The notes under the pieces are model-generated. The model worked only from the letters and a program-made list of their open reading frames with translations. It did no database searches and was not told the origin of the DNA. From JBEKYD01 sp049509915 (GTDB lineage Bacteria; Acidobacteriota; Terriglobia; Bryobacterales; Bryobacteraceae): DNA of 60,067 nt. The stretch spans positions 1-60,067 of the forward strand of contig JBEKZL010000049.1 of assembly GCA_049509915.1 (NCBI GenBank), given 5' to 3'. Both the position numbers and the translations under genes were made by a program. Position 1 is the first letter of the stretch. Every line of letters begins with the position of its first letter. Positions 31,404 to 39,629 of the stretch are shown in pieces.

Positions 31404-32273
31404 ATGGAGCTCTATCCGCTGCACGTTTTCCTGACCGTCGCCACCGAGAAGAGCTTTTCGCGGGCGGCGGACAAGCTGCTGCGCACGCAACCGGCGGTGT
31501 CGCTGGCGGTGCAGCGCCTGGAAATGGAACTGGGAGAGCGGCTGATCGACCGTTCCGGCAAGGAGCTGATCCTGACCGACGCCGGCGGCGCGGTGCTGGA
31601 TTACGCCCGCCGCTTCCAGAACCTGGAACTGGAACTCGGCAACGCCCTTTCCGAGCTCCGCGACAAATCCTCGGGCAGGTTGATCATAGGCGCCAACGAA
31701 TCTACCACGCTTTATCTGTTGCGCCACATCCAGCGCTACCGCGAGTTGTATCCGAGGATCAAGGTGCAGGTGCGCCGCAGCCTTTCGAGCAAGATCCCCG
31801 GCGACCTGCTGGACGGCAACCTGGAGTTGGGCGTGATCAGTTACGATCCCGGCGACGAGCGCATCCAATCGAAAGTCATCTACACCGACGCGATCGCACT
31901 GGTGGTGTCGCCGCGCCATCGCCTGGCCCGGCGCAAGCGGGTGGCGCTGAGCGAACTCGCCGCGGAGACTTTTATTGCGCACAACGTCACCTCGCCCTAC
32001 CGGGACGTGGTGATCCGCAATTTCCAGACTCACAAGGTTCCCCTTCACATGGAAGTGGAGATGCCGACCATCGAGACGATCCGCAAGCTGGTGCAGAACG
32101 GGCAGGGCGTGGCGTTTCTCCCGCGCATGTGCGTGGAACAGGAGATCGAGCAGAAGCTATTGTGCGAAGTGCGGGTCACGGAAATGAACGTGGAGCGCAA
32201 GATCCGGCTGGTATATCCCACCCGCCGCGCGCTGAGCCACGCCGCCCGGGCGTTTTTGGAATTGTTGGGATAG
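31404..32273 (+). CDS. LysR family transcriptional regulator
   Basis: A 289-residue regulator. The N-terminal winged helix is classical (HVFLTVATEKSFSRAADKLLRTQPAVSLAVQRLEMELG), and the effector-binding domain follows from about residue 90 (GRLIIGANESTTLYLLRHI). It is divergent from leuA with a shared short control region, so leuAB is the likely target. The effector could be a leucine-pathway intermediate by analogy to LeuO- or CysB-like systems, but this is inference. Confidence 0.92.
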   Translation: MELYPLHVFLTVATEKSFSRAADKLLRTQPAVSLAVQRLEMELGERLIDRSGKELILTDAGGAVLDYARRFQNLELELGNALSELRDKSSGRLIIGANESTTLYLLRHIQRYRELYPRIKVQVRRSLSSKIPGDLLDGNLELGVISYDPGDERIQSKVIYTDAIALVVSPRHRLARRKRVALSELAAETFIAHNVTSPYRDVVIRNFQTHKVPLHMEVEMPTIETIRKLVQNGQGVAFLPRMCVEQEIEQKLLCEVRVTEMNVERKIRLVYPTRRALSHAARAFLELLG

Positions 32274-32791
32274 AGCCGGCCGCTTCCGCCGATCGACCAG
32301 AACGCATCGGCCATGGAAAGGCGCACCGCCAAACTGATCCGTGCGCTTCGCAGCCTCGGCTACCAGGTCATCCCGGCCGCCGTCAAGGTGGTCGCGTAAT
32401 GTGTTTTCGACGGTGCCCCATAAAAATTGAGTCGGCGGTGCTCCTTTCAGGGTCACGTTTGGATGGTAGGTTGCGGCGGGGCGGCCTGGGCGGCGGCGGC
32501 GGTGAGGGCGGCGCCATTGGACAGGGCGTCTACGACCTGAAGTTGCTGGGGAGTCAGGAAAAGCACAGGGGTCCCTTTCGGCTACACGATAGCGGGCGAG
32601 CGGGAAAAACGAGGGGGTGGGTGGCTGAGGATTGGTGCTAAGGCGATGAGGCGGAAGGGGTAATAAGTATTTTCAAAATCCGTGACCGAAAAAGGGGAAA
32701 GAAAAGCCACGACTACCGGCAGGCTTCCGACAACCCGACATAGCTTGTCGGGAATCGGAACGTGCCAGTGATACGATATGGATGCTGCACG
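32274..32791. other. Remnant-rich gap
   Basis: No complete gene. A short frame ending at 32399 (PPIDQNASAMERRTAKLIRA) looks like the tail of a lost gene. A truncated helix-turn-helix-like frame lies on the minus strand (separate entry). Confidence 0.35.
32453..32566 (-). pseudogene. Truncated helix-turn-helix fragment
   Basis: A 37-residue open frame from GTG at 32566 reads LFLTPQQLQVVDALSNGAAL and then an alanine-rich AAAAQA stretch. This resembles the first helices of small helix-turn-helix proteins common in these bacteria (LTP..QLQ..DAL..G...TAAA.AAG). The recognition helix is missing, so it is probably a remnant. The similarity is from memory and untested. Confidence 0.3.
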
Positions 32792-33352
32792 ATGGCCAAA
32801 CTGATCTACTTTACGCCTACGTCGCTGGATGGCTATATCGCGGATGAAGCCGGCGACCCCGATTGGGCGACGCCGGACGAGGAGGTATTCGCCTTCATCA
32901 ACGATCTGTACCGCCCCATCGGCATGTATCTCTACGGGCGCAGGATATACGAGACGATGGCGATTTGGGAGACGCCAGACGTCATTCCTGGACGGACGCC
33001 GGCCATGATGGACTTCGCGCGGATCTGGCAGGCGGCCGACAAGATGGTCTATTCCAAATCGCTGGAGACCGTTGCTGCACCGAAGACGCGTCTCGAGCGG
33101 GAATTCGATCCGCAGGCGGTTCGCGACCTGAAGGCTCAATTGCCTCACGATGTTTCGGTGGCTGGTCCGACCCTCGCCGCACAGGCGGTCCGAACCGGGC
33201 TCGTCGACGAGTATCATCTGCTGGTGGTGCCTATTATGCTTGGCGGCGGCAAGCGGGTCCTGCCCAGCGACGTATGCGTAAAGCTGGATCTGGTGGACGA
33301 GCGCCGTTTTGCTAATGGAATGCTCTATCTTCGCTATCGCGCGCCGGCCTGA
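32792..33352 (+). CDS. Dihydrofolate reductase family (RibD C-terminal-like) protein
   Basis: A 186-residue reductase-fold protein. It has TPTSLDGYIADEAGD at the N-terminus, YLYGRRIYETM, SVAGPTLAAQAVRTGLVDEY in the coenzyme region, and a C-terminal VVPIMLGGGKRVL, all standard for the DHFR/RibD_C family known as YwjB/YyaP-like. The physiological substrate is not established for this subgroup. ATG at 32792 gives the family start. The ferredoxin-methyltransferase gene follows after 40 bases in the same direction. Confidence 0.85.
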   Translation: MAKLIYFTPTSLDGYIADEAGDPDWATPDEEVFAFINDLYRPIGMYLYGRRIYETMAIWETPDVIPGRTPAMMDFARIWQAADKMVYSKSLETVAAPKTRLEREFDPQAVRDLKAQLPHDVSVAGPTLAAQAVRTGLVDEYHLLVVPIMLGGGKRVLPSDVCVKLDLVDERRFANGMLYLRYRAPA

Positions 33353-33392
33353 TGGAGGCAGCAATCTGTTACCGTGTAACCGGAGAAAAAAT

Positions 33393-34763
33393 ATGGAGCC
33401 ATTCCGGTTTCATGTATTTGTGTGCGGCCAGCAGAAGCCCGAAGGCGTGCCGTGCTGCACGGGGCGGGGTTCGGCCGAGGTGCTGGAGGCGCTGCGGCGC
33501 GAGATTGGGGCGCATGGGCTCGCGGACGAAGTCCAGGTGACGACGTGCGGTTCGCTGGGATTGTGTGAACACGGGCCGAACTTGGTCGTGTATCCGGAAG
33601 GTGTCTGGTATTCGGGCGTAACCCCGGCCGACGTGCCGGAGATCGTTCACTCCCATTTTGAGCACGCTACACCTGTAGAGCGCCTGGTGCGAAACGATGC
33701 CGCCGACCTGCGCGCGGAGATCGTGCAGAACCGGGACAAGATGTTGGCGGCGCGCCGGGCACGCGAAGCGGCCGGGGTGCTGCCCGACGAACTGACTGAC
33801 CTGCTCCGGGGATTCCAGGAGAGCCGGGCCCTGCTCACCGCGCTGGAGCTCGACCTGTTCTCCGCGGTGGGGGACGGCGCCGAAGCCCAGCAAGTGGCCA
33901 CTACCCTCCACAGCCACCCGCGCGCCACCGAAATGCTGCTGAACGCGCTGGCGTCGCTCCACCTGCTCGGGAAGCGGGAAGGCGTCTTTCACAATTCGCC
34001 CGCCACGGCGCGCCACTTCGTTAGCGGGTCGCCAGACAACGCCCGGCCCGCTTTGCTGCACACCGCGCACCTGTGGCACCGCTGGTCGACGCTCACCGAC
34101 TGTGTCCACGCCGGCACCGCCGTCGCCGACGACAGGAATGCCGAAATCGCCGCCCGCGGCCAGGATTGGACCGAGGCCTTCATCGCCGCCATGCACCGCA
34201 ACGCCTCCGAACGCGCTCCGTTGGTGGTGCGGGCCGTGGGTGTCGAAAATGTCGGCCGTATGCTCGACGTGGGCGGCGGGTCGGGCGCTTATTCGATCGC
34301 CTTCGCGAAGGCCAATTCCACCTTGCAGGCCGAAATACTGGACCTCGCCGCCGTGGAGCCCATCGCACTCCGCCATATCCGCGAGGCCGGAGTGGCGGAC
34401 CGGGTCAAGGTCCGCGCCGGAGACTTACGTTCGGACAGTTTGGGCGAAGGGCTCGAGCTGGTGTTTATCTCCGCCATCTGCCACATGCTTAGCCCGGCGG
34501 AGAACCTCGATCTGCTGCGCCGTAGCCGTAGGGCGCTGGTCCCCGGCGGCCGAATCGTCATTCAGGACTTCATCCTGGAGCGGGACAAGACGGCTCCCCG
34601 CTTCGCCGCCCTTTTCGCGCTCAACATGCTCGTGGGCACACGCGAGGGCTCGAGCTACAGCGAGCCGGAATACGCCGCGTGGCTCGGCGAGGCGGGTTTC
34701 GGCGACGTCCGCCGCGTGCGCCTGCCGGGAATCACCGGCCTCATGATCGGTTCGCGGCCGTGA
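33393..34763 (+). CDS. [2Fe-2S] ferredoxin-like domain fused to a methyltransferase
   Basis: A 456-residue fusion. Residues 1-95 form a thioredoxin-like [2Fe-2S] ferredoxin: Cys11, Cys21/22, Cys52 and Cys58, with the typical EHGPNLVVYPEGVWY and VTPADVPEIV elements. Residues about 150-456 are an O-methyltransferase with an N-terminal dimerisation/winged-helix part and the SAM motif MLDVGGGSGAYSIAFA at about residue 288, ending IQDFILER and GITGLMIG. The methyl acceptor is unknown. ATG at 33393 starts at the ferredoxin; the longer frame upstream overlaps the preceding gene and lacks similarity. The cluster may bind iron-sulfur or only be structural. Confidence 0.85.
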   Translation: MEPFRFHVFVCGQQKPEGVPCCTGRGSAEVLEALRREIGAHGLADEVQVTTCGSLGLCEHGPNLVVYPEGVWYSGVTPADVPEIVHSHFEHATPVERLVRNDAADLRAEIVQNRDKMLAARRAREAAGVLPDELTDLLRGFQESRALLTALELDLFSAVGDGAEAQQVATTLHSHPRATEMLLNALASLHLLGKREGVFHNSPATARHFVSGSPDNARPALLHTAHLWHRWSTLTDCVHAGTAVADDRNAEIAARGQDWTEAFIAAMHRNASERAPLVVRAVGVENVGRMLDVGGGSGAYSIAFAKANSTLQAEILDLAAVEPIALRHIREAGVADRVKVRAGDLRSDSLGEGLELVFISAICHMLSPAENLDLLRRSRRALVPGGRIVIQDFILERDKTAPRFAALFALNMLVGTREGSSYSEPEYAAWLGEAGFGDVRRVRLPGITGLMIGSRP

Positions 34764-34795
34764 GTCCGAACTCCTAAAGTCGTGGAAGTTGGGTT
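34762..34795 (+). repeat. Short dispersed repeat, copy 2
   Basis: GAGTCCGAACTCCTAAAGTC and the following GTGGAAGTTGGG overlap the stop of the preceding gene. It matches, with few differences, the inverted copy at 39440-39473 and, in its core, the copy at 15797-15830. Confidence 0.5.
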
Positions 34796-34873
34796 GCGCC
34801 AGGTTTCGGCGCGGCGGGCAGTGCCATTCAGCCTCTTACCAGCGCGAGATTGCCGGCGACGTGAATGAGGCGG

Positions 34874-34930
34874 CGGCAGACCACAAAAAACGATGGTCTG
34901 TCCAAATGGGTCTGCCCAGGTCTGCCCCAC
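34874..34930. repeat. Hairpin repeat, GGCAGACCA family, copy 2
   Basis: GGCAGACCA, an A-rich loop and TGGTCTGTC form a stem-loop, followed by a second GGTCTGCCCAGGTCTGCCCCAC-type tail split over 34909-34930. It lies in the convergent gap between the methyltransferase and glutamate decarboxylase genes, the same setting as copy 1. Confidence 0.65.
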
Positions 34931-34948
34931 AGATTCTGGGACACGCTG

Positions 34949-36331
34949 CTAATGATGGAATTGCGCCGCGTGAGCCGTGGAGCGGAAGCCGGGCTGCCCG
35001 GCGAACCAGTCCAGGTGGCGGCGAATGTCGCGGACCAGCATATCAGCCAGGTCGCAGGTGAAGCCGTTGCGCACCACGACCCGCTGCACCACCAGGTCGT
35101 CCCGGTTAGCGGGCATGCGGTAGGCGGGCACTTGCCAGCCCCGGTCGCGGAGGCGATCGGCCAGATCGTAGAGCGACCAGTGCGCTTCCTGTTTGAGTTT
35201 CCAGGCGAACACCGGCAGGTCGGTGCCTTGGCTCATAAGCTCGAAGGGGCCGATGTCCGCAATCTGTTTAGCCAGGTGAACGGCTACGTCCTGGCAGGCC
35301 TGGTGGATGGCGCGGTAGCCGGACTTACCCAGGCGGATCAGGTTGTAATACTGCGCCACTACCTGGCTGGCCGGGCGCGAGAAGTTAATCGCCAGCGTCG
35401 GCATGGTGCCGCCCAGATAGTCGACGTTGAAGATCAACTCCGGGTGCAGGTCCGACGCTTCCCTCCAGATCACCCACCCGACCCCCGGAAATACCAGGCC
35501 GTATTTGTGACCGGAGGTGTTGATCGACTTCACTCGCGGCAGGCGAAAATCCCAGACGAGATCCGGTTGCAGGAAGGGAGCCACGAAGGCCCCGCTGGCG
35601 CCATCCACGTGGATCGGAATATCGAGCCCCGTCTTCTCTTCGAGACGGTCGAGGGCGGCGCTCAGGCCCTCGACGTCCTCATAGTCGCCGGTGAAGGTGC
35701 TGCCAAGCACGGCCACCACGCCGATGGTGTTTTCGTCGCACATGGCGGCGGCCCGTTCCGGATCGGTCACCGAACTGGCGCCCTCCAGCGGAATCGGGCG
35801 TTCCTCCACATCCCAATAGCGCACGAACTTGTGCCAGCAGACCTGGGTGTTTGTGCCCAGCACGAGGTTGGGCCGGCCGGCAGACTTGCCCGCCTTTCGC
35901 ATTTTCTCGCGCCAACGCCATTTGAGCGCCAGTCCGCCCAGCATGCAGGCCTCGCTCGACCCGATGGTCGAGGTCCCCAGCGTGCCCTCCGGGTTGGGCG
36001 CGTGCCAGAGTTCCGCCAGCATGTGGACACAGCGCATTTCGAGCTCGGCGGTTTGCGGGTACTCGTCCTTGTCGACCATGTTCTTGTCGACTGTCTCGGC
36101 CATCAGCTTCAGCGCTTCCGGCTCCATCCAGGTGCCGCAAAACGTGGCCAGGTTGAAGCGCGAGCTGCCGTCCATAATCAACTCGTCGTGAATCAGATGA
36201 TAGGCCGTCGCGGCAGGCATCTCCTCCTCGGGAACCGAGTGGCGGGGAGACGGTCCGAGCAGCCACTGGCGAGCGTACATGGGCCGCATGACGCGGAGCA
36301 TCTCGTGCTTGGGATGGTATTTTTCGTCCAT
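34949..36331 (-). CDS. Glutamate decarboxylase
   Basis: A 460-residue PLP enzyme that converts glutamate to 4-aminobutyrate, consuming a proton and thus aiding acid resistance. The PLP lysine is in SINTSGHKYGLVFPGVGW (Lys276). Other family landmarks are the N-terminal LIHDELIMDGSSRFNLATF, GSSEACMLGGLALKWRWR and HVDGASGAFVAPFLQPDLVWDF. Length is typical (about 460). There is no adjacent GABA antiporter (GadC). It lies 24 bases downstream of the Gcr-type gene on the same strand and may be cotranscribed with it. Confidence 0.95.
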   Translation of the reverse strand: MDEKYHPKHEMLRVMRPMYARQWLLGPSPRHSVPEEEMPAATAYHLIHDELIMDGSSRFNLATFCGTWMEPEALKLMAETVDKNMVDKDEYPQTAELEMRCVHMLAELWHAPNPEGTLGTSTIGSSEACMLGGLALKWRWREKMRKAGKSAGRPNLVLGTNTQVCWHKFVRYWDVEERPIPLEGASSVTDPERAAAMCDENTIGVVAVLGSTFTGDYEDVEGLSAALDRLEEKTGLDIPIHVDGASGAFVAPFLQPDLVWDFRLPRVKSINTSGHKYGLVFPGVGWVIWREASDLHPELIFNVDYLGGTMPTLAINFSRPASQVVAQYYNLIRLGKSGYRAIHQACQDVAVHLAKQIADIGPFELMSQGTDLPVFAWKLKQEAHWSLYDLADRLRDRGWQVPAYRMPANRDDLVVQRVVVRNGFTCDLADMLVRDIRRHLDWFAGQPGFRSTAHAAQFHH

Positions 36332-36355
36332 GATCGGTCAACTCTACCATGTCCT

Positions 36356-38284
36356 TCAGGGCGCGTGGGTTTCGATCTCATGACGCCACAGGAACCGCGC
36401 CGGGTGCTTGCGCAGTTCGTTCCAGAGCGCCGCGATCAGCTCTCTTCGGCCGCCGGTATCCACGTTTCTGGCGCGCAGAGCAAGCCACAGCCCAAGCGCG
36501 AACGACACGCTGAAGTTCAGCAAGCCCGTCGCCGCCAACCCGAGCCCCGCCCACCCTATGTCGGACCATGGTAAAGGGCTGCGCTCCCCGAGCGAACTCA
36601 CGTCATAGGCCAGCGACGCGCCAGCCAGCGTAATGTGCCGGACTTCGAGCGGCGCCCCGGCGAAGACACCAACGAAAGGCAGCAGCCCCAGCAGCAAGCC
36701 CAGGCACACGTAGCCGGCCACACCGCTCAAGTGATGCTCCACAAGCCGGCCCAGTTCTTCCGCCCGGCCGGCGCCGAGAGACGACCGAATTCTCCGGCTT
36801 CGCGCAATCCCCGCCGGAAGGCGGTTGAGCACCATCCAGTTTCCGGTCCAGCCGGCAACCAGGCTCGAGAGCCACAGGAAACATCCCGTAAGCGCGGCGA
36901 AGGGGATGGTGAAACTGCGCCACGGGTGCATGGATTCGAGACCGTGCAGGGCGGCTTCGTGAGACAGAAAGGGGCTGCCGTTTTTCCATTGAATCAATAC
37001 GCCGATCAAGACCGCCAGCGGAATGGCGCCCAGCAGGTTTCCGATGGTGACGATGGTTTGAGTGCGGGTAATGGCCGCCACGAGTCTGACTTCCGATTGC
37101 ATCCCATCTTCTTTCTCCAGCGCGTCACCCAATGCCGCGGCCGTCATCGACGGCATCTTCGAAGCCAGGCTCCAGCCGAGAAACTGCATCAGCACAAAGC
37201 TGAGGGTGTAATTGAGACTGTGGGCGGCGCCGATCCACAGCGGCGCCAGCGGCATCCTCGCCAAACGGTACTTGAACAGGGCGGTGAAGGCGGTGATCCC
37301 TCCCGCGCCCAGCGCACCCCAACCCATCGTCGCCCAGTCGGACCGGGAGCCGGCAATGTAATGCTCGCCGCTCTGGCCGGTGTGCGTCACAATCCGGCGC
37401 GCGACCCGGTTCACGCTGTTGCGGAGCAGGCTGTGGACCCCGCGCTCGTCAGCGAAGGCGCTCACCAACATTGCCCCGAACGCGCGGCCGTCTTCCCGGC
37501 CGGCCAGCACGCGCAACAGCACTTCGATCCTCTCCAGTTGCGCCAGCACCAGATCCAGCCGGAACACCAGATCGGAGGAGACTCCCCGTTCCTCCATGCA
37601 CGCGTGGGAAAGGCCCGCCGAAATCCGGCATTCGAGAACGACTTCCTCGAAACGGTCCCGGGCACCGGGCTCGTCCGGCGATCGCTCGAACCGGCCGGCC
37701 GCATCCACCAGCTCGAAGAAGGGCGATTCGGTTTCATACTGGTGCGGCATCACCTTCATGATTCCCCTGGACAAGCCGATCGCCGCCGCCCGCAACGCGA
37801 GCAGCCTGATGGCCACCGCGAAGTCTGCCGCCGATCCGCCCACCAGTTCGCGCCACGGGAACGCATCCTGGTCGCCGAGGCCCGATACCCACGCGGCATC
37901 CTCCTCATTCAGGTCCGCCCCTTGCAACGCCGCGTATAGATCGAGTTCGTCCTCCAACTGGGGCAGCACACGCCGTTTGACGCGTACCATCAACTCGCGC
38001 GCCAGGGATGTGGCTTCCGGCAGTCCCGCCTCGGCAAACACTCTGGGAGCGAAAGCCCTTTCCCAGATCTGCCCGAATGTCTGTTTTGTCCCAGGATTCC
38101 CCCGGATTCCTTCCGCCAGCCTGCGCAGCCGTACAGTACGATCTTCCGGCGGAGCGGTTTTGAGCCATGCCAGCGTATTCTGCAACCATTCGCGCTCCGC
38201 CCGGGCGCTTTGGCAGGGAGCCAGGACGGCGAGCGCCTGAACCGGGTCTGAGGCGGTCCCCTTCATCTCTCGATAATCGCGCAA
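36356..38284 (-). CDS. Gcr-type 'site-specific recombinase' family membrane protein
   Basis: A 642-residue protein matching the SpecificRecomb family first described as Neisseria Gcr. The N-terminal half is helical and soluble; the C-terminal half carries several membrane segments around ITAFTALFKYRLARMPL, LNYTLSFVLMQFLGWSLAS and KMPSMTAAALGDALE, the conserved core. Despite the family name there is no known recombinase active site, and the membrane topology argues against DNA strand exchange. The start at 38284 or the internal ATG at 38266 is uncertain. It precedes glutamate decarboxylase in the same direction. Confidence 0.8.
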   Translation of the reverse strand: MRDYREMKGTASDPVQALAVLAPCQSARAEREWLQNTLAWLKTAPPEDRTVRLRRLAEGIRGNPGTKQTFGQIWERAFAPRVFAEAGLPEATSLARELMVRVKRRVLPQLEDELDLYAALQGADLNEEDAAWVSGLGDQDAFPWRELVGGSAADFAVAIRLLALRAAAIGLSRGIMKVMPHQYETESPFFELVDAAGRFERSPDEPGARDRFEEVVLECRISAGLSHACMEERGVSSDLVFRLDLVLAQLERIEVLLRVLAGREDGRAFGAMLVSAFADERGVHSLLRNSVNRVARRIVTHTGQSGEHYIAGSRSDWATMGWGALGAGGITAFTALFKYRLARMPLAPLWIGAAHSLNYTLSFVLMQFLGWSLASKMPSMTAAALGDALEKEDGMQSEVRLVAAITRTQTIVTIGNLLGAIPLAVLIGVLIQWKNGSPFLSHEAALHGLESMHPWRSFTIPFAALTGCFLWLSSLVAGWTGNWMVLNRLPAGIARSRRIRSSLGAGRAEELGRLVEHHLSGVAGYVCLGLLLGLLPFVGVFAGAPLEVRHITLAGASLAYDVSSLGERSPLPWSDIGWAGLGLAATGLLNFSVSFALGLWLALRARNVDTGGRRELIAALWNELRKHPARFLWRHEIETHAP

Positions 38285-38475
38285 ACCGGCACGCCACCGG
38301 AGAGAGCGGTTTTGGCGCGGCCGGTCCAGCCGCTGTTATCCACCGATATATATCCAAAGAAGTGCTGGCGAGGTTGCCTGGTAAGAGTGTATACTCTGAT
38401 CCAAGCAGTCCGAATGAAGATTAGTTCCGACGCATGACAGAGACATAGGTAAATCCCCGATCGAAGGAGAACTTT

Positions 38476-39339
38476 ATGTACACTAGGCCAATCCAGGTCA
38501 CCATCCTGAACCGATTTCTGCAAGTTCCACTGCTGGGCGCGCTTGCGGTTTTGCCGGTGGTTGCGCAGATTCCCGACGCGCCGGTGTCGTCCGGGGTCGC
38601 TACAACGATATCCCGGCATCAGCGTTCCCCGTTCAGACTTCACGAGCGGAGGGACGATGGCACCGTCAGCAGCGAAAACTGGAGTGGCTATGCTGTGACC
38701 GGAACCAATATTACGGATGTTAAGGGTTCATGGATCGTGCCGGCGGCCACGTGTCCCGCGGCACAGCCCGTATCGCCGAGATCGCGGAACCAGCCGGATC
38801 AATACGCGGCGTTTTGGGTGGGCATCGACGGATATTCTTCCAACACAGTGGAGCAGCTTGGAACGGATTCCGACTGTGACGGCAGCAACCCGACTTATTA
38901 CGCCTGGTTTGAGTTTTATCCGCATCCCTCATACACGGTCAATAATTTCCCGGTGAAGCCCGGCGATCGCATTTCCGCGGAGGTCAGTTACAGCAGCAGT
39001 AGCAAGCAATTCACTGTCAGCATGACAGACGAGACTTCCGGAAAATCGTTCAGCACGAGCACATCGGTCTCCTCGGCCGCGCGGACGTCGGCCGAATGGA
39101 TCGCCGAAGCGCCATCCAGTAATTCGGGCGTGCTGCCTCTTGCCAATTTCGGCACAGTCGATTTCGGCGACGGTTATACCGGTGTAGTCAACACTTGCTA
39201 CGCAACGGTTAACGGAACGACCAGCGCGATCGGTTCCTTCACCAACGAAGCAATTATTATGGTCAGCTCCAATGGTGCGGATGAGGCCGTACCGGGGGCG
39301 CTGGCGAACTTGGAGAACTTCGTCATTTCGTGGCAATAA
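38476..39339 (+). CDS. Peptidase G1 (glutamic endopeptidase, eqolisin)
   Basis: A 287-residue secreted peptidase. A signal sequence (residues 1-30) and a short propeptide precede the catalytic beta-sandwich, which begins SSENWSGYAV at about residue 65. The catalytic pair expected in this family is present: Gln127 in NTVEQLGTDSDC and Glu211 in AEWIAEAPSS, 84 residues apart, close to the spacing in scytalidoglutamic peptidase. Such enzymes act at acidic pH outside the cell. AAGGAG lies upstream of the ATG. G1 peptidases are mainly fungal, with bacterial members in acid-loving taxa. Confidence 0.9.
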   Translation: MYTRPIQVTILNRFLQVPLLGALAVLPVVAQIPDAPVSSGVATTISRHQRSPFRLHERRDDGTVSSENWSGYAVTGTNITDVKGSWIVPAATCPAAQPVSPRSRNQPDQYAAFWVGIDGYSSNTVEQLGTDSDCDGSNPTYYAWFEFYPHPSYTVNNFPVKPGDRISAEVSYSSSSKQFTVSMTDETSGKSFSTSTSVSSAARTSAEWIAEAPSSNSGVLPLANFGTVDFGDGYTGVVNTCYATVNGTTSAIGSFTNEAIIMVSSNGADEAVPGALANLENFVISWQ

Positions 39340-39354
39340 TTCTGGCGGCGCCGG

Positions 39355-39400
39355 TCGGGCAGACCATCGATTCTTGTGGCCTGCCCAGGTCTGCCTCATG
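39355..39400. repeat. Hairpin repeat, GGCAGACCA family, copy 3
   Basis: GGGCAGACCATCGATTCTTG and TGGCCTGCCC, followed by AGGTCTGCC. The loop matches the reverse complement of the loops in copies 1 and 2. It follows the G1 peptidase stop by about 16 bases. Confidence 0.6.
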
Positions 39401-39439
39401 CCAGCCGCGCTGTCCATAGGTGTGGCCAAAACCTGGCTC

Positions 39440-39473
39440 AGTCCAAATTCCACAACATCAGGACTTCGGAGTC
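39440..39473 (-). repeat. Short dispersed repeat, copy 3 (inverted)
   Basis: On the minus strand it reads GACTCCGAAGTCCTGATGTT followed by GTGGAATTTGGAC, similar to copy 2. Together with the hairpin repeat it fills most of the gap 39340-39629. Confidence 0.5.
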
Positions 39474-39629
39474 ACCACTACATCGTGGGGGGCGCTCCAG
39501 CTGTGACAATGGAGCCGGCCCATTGGGGGGCTCCAATCCGCGCTCGGGTGTTATACTGAATCGGACCCGGAAATCTAAAATGGAAATCCCGGGTAATGTC
39601 TATATACCACTCTGCTGCGTGGGGTTCTT

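Noticed and set aside
29467..31434. Long plus-strand ORF (655 codons) opposite leuB and leuA
   Set aside because: Antisense shadow of two secure genes; no recognisable domain.
36356..38284. Mobile element inferred from the 'site-specific recombinase' name
   Set aside because: Membrane topology and lack of catalytic motif; no flanking repeats or attachment sites.
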